Positions 5,179-6,355 of a stretch of DNA of 6,355 nt are shown here, one piece after another; the stretch's first letter is position 1; each line of letters starts with the position of its first letter. Source of the stretch: Puniceicoccales bacterium (GTDB lineage Bacteria > Verrucomicrobiota > Verrucomicrobiia > Opitutales > UBA953). Location of the stretch: NCBI GenBank assembly GCA_031289285.1, contig JAITPT010000215.1, positions 1-6,355 of the forward strand, read 5' to 3'. Under the pieces are notes generated by a model. The model was not told the DNA's origin, did not search any database, and saw nothing but the letters and a program-made list of their open reading frames with translations. Position numbers and translations under genes: made by a program.

Positions 5179-6270
5179 ATGAGCACCTCAGCCGCCGCAA
5201 CCGACTCCAACCGGTATCGCATCGCTGTTGACTGCATGGGCGGCGACAGGGGGCCTTCGGAGGTCATCAGGGGCGTGAAAGCGGCACTTGGCGACTTTGC
5301 GCCGGAGGACACATTTATCCTTGTCGGCAAGGAAAAATACCTTCGCCAGTTTGCCCAAAAAGCGGGCTTAGACGGCAACCCGCAAATCGAGTTTCGCAAC
5401 GCCGACTCTGTCGTCGAGATGAAAGAGAAACCGATGCAGGCGCTCAAATCCAAGAAAGACTCTTCGATGTTGGTGGCGCTCGACATGCTTAAAAACCACG
5501 AGGCTGACGCCATGTTTAGCACGGGCAATTCCAAGGTGCTCGTCGGCGCGGGCACCGTCAAGTTGCGTCCGATGAAAGGGGCGGAGCGTCCCACGCTTGC
5601 CGCGATAATGCCCCACACCAAGGGGCACTTTGTGCTCACCGATGTCGGCGCGAACCCCGAGACGACGCCTGTCCAATTGATGCACAATTCTGTCATGGGT
5701 TCTGTCTATGCGCAGTCCACGCTTGGCGTCGCCAAGCCGCGCCTCGGCCTCTTGACGGTCGGCACCGAGGAGGGCAAAGGCGGCGAGCGCATCAACCACA
5801 CGCACAGTTTGCTAAAAAAACTCAGTGAGGCGCAGATCATCAACTACGTCGGCCCTGTCGAGGGTTTCGACATGTTTGACGGCAGTTTGGACGTGGTGAT
5901 TGTGGACGGCTTTGCGGGGAACATTTTGTTAAAAACCGTTGAGGGGATGTTTTCCATGTTGACCAAGATGGTGAGAAAGCGTGTTGGCTGGAACCCGTTG
6001 TATCTTGCGGGTGCGCTGGCTTTGTTGCCTGTCGGCATCGGCATAAAACGCCACCTCAAACCCGACCAAAATGGCGGTGCGCCGCTTTTGGGGCTGGGCG
6101 CGTTGGTGGTAAAGGCGCACGGCTCTGGCGGCTACAAGGCGATACACGGTGCCTTGCGTCTCGGGCGCGAAGCCCTCTCACACCACATGGCCGCCCGCAT
6201 GGAAGAAGGTCTGGAAAAAGCCAACGTAATCGCCAAAGAACTCGCGACGACCAAAGCCGGAACTTTCTGA
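5179..6270 (+). CDS. plsX: Phosphate acyltransferase (acyl-ACP:phosphate) PlsX
   Basis: It makes acyl-phosphate from acyl-ACP, the donor used by PlsY to start phosphatidic acid synthesis; PlsX is a peripheral membrane enzyme. The 363-residue product has IAVDCMGGDRGP (15-26) and FSTGNSKVLVGAG (113-125, the family's SAGNTGA-like motif). LLTVGTEEGKGGE (191-203), VGPVEGFDMFDGSLDVVIVD (224-243) with GFAGNILLKTVEG (244-256), and GGAPLLGLGALVVKAHGS (299-316) follow. The length is slightly above the usual 330-350. The extra residues are an N-terminal stretch of about 12 residues (MSTSAAATDSNR) and a C-terminal tail. ATG 5179 is the first possible ATG after the in-frame rpmF stop. fabH often follows plsX, but the window ends 85 bases later. 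Confidence 0.96.
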   Translation: MSTSAAATDSNRYRIAVDCMGGDRGPSEVIRGVKAALGDFAPEDTFILVGKEKYLRQFAQKAGLDGNPQIEFRNADSVVEMKEKPMQALKSKKDSSMLVALDMLKNHEADAMFSTGNSKVLVGAGTVKLRPMKGAERPTLAAIMPHTKGHFVLTDVGANPETTPVQLMHNSVMGSVYAQSTLGVAKPRLGLLTVGTEEGKGGERINHTHSLLKKLSEAQIINYVGPVEGFDMFDGSLDVVIVDGFAGNILLKTVEGMFSMLTKMVRKRVGWNPLYLAGALALLPVGIGIKRHLKPDQNGGAPLLGLGALVVKAHGSGGYKAIHGALRLGREALSHHMAARMEEGLEKANVIAKELATTKAGTF

Positions 6271-6355
6271 TTCCGTGGCGGCATCTCTGCGGGTCACTGC
6301 CTTTTTTTTGGAGTGCGGTGGCAGAGGGTGCGAAGTGATAACGCAGCACCCGCCG
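6271..6355 (+). other. Region after plsX with a T run and partial hairpin
   Basis: The last 85 bases hold a run of eight T (6302-6309) and a stem of 6 bp with arms gggtgc (6326-6331) and gcaccc (6346-6351) around a 14-base loop. The T run comes before this stem rather than after it. Only a weak 4-bp stem (ggca/tgcc) precedes the T run. An intrinsic terminator for plsX is therefore possible but not shown, and the window ends before one can tell what follows the second hairpin. Confidence 0.25.

Overview
The window looks like a bacterial chromosome segment in which six recognisable housekeeping genes follow a roughly 970-base stretch of AT-richer, repeat-containing DNA. The proteins are GC-rich in codon use. 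The glutamyl-tRNA reductase is short, the L32 protein lacks zinc cysteines, and no gene has an obvious Shine-Dalgarno sequence. Together with the general look of the proteins this suggests a Verrucomicrobiota relative, perhaps Opitutales. That placement is inference from memory and was not tested.

Layout: positions 1-703 hold two direct copies (1-317 and 387-703) of a repeat about 97% identical, separated by a 69-base unique spacer. A long imperfect hairpin (295-345) sits at the right edge of the first copy. Positions 704-969 are the unique leader of hemA. hemA (970-2082, +) makes glutamyl-tRNA reductase, the first committed step of tetrapyrrole synthesis from Glu-tRNA. Converging on it from the other strand is a pair of membrane-linked genes, read in the order site-2-type M50 protease (3093-3767, -) then a RodZ-like helix-turn-helix/transmembrane protein (2147-2974, -). 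A GC-rich divergent spacer (3768-3939) full of GTC/GCC trinucleotides separates the protease gene from tcdA (3940-4854, +), the tRNA t6A dehydratase. tcdA is followed by rpmF (4933-5112, +; ribosomal protein L32, only 59 residues) and plsX (5179-6270, +; phosphate acyltransferase of phospholipid synthesis). The rpmF-plsX pair is a widely conserved bacterial arrangement that links ribosome and lipid synthesis, and tcdA may be cotranscribed with it.

I found no sign of a new multi-gene system, CRISPR array, tRNA, rRNA or intact mobile element. The parts most worth a second look are the duplicated repeat with its hairpin, the shortened HemA with an Ala/Pro-rich insertion, and the Ala/Asn/Asp-rich insertion in TcdA.
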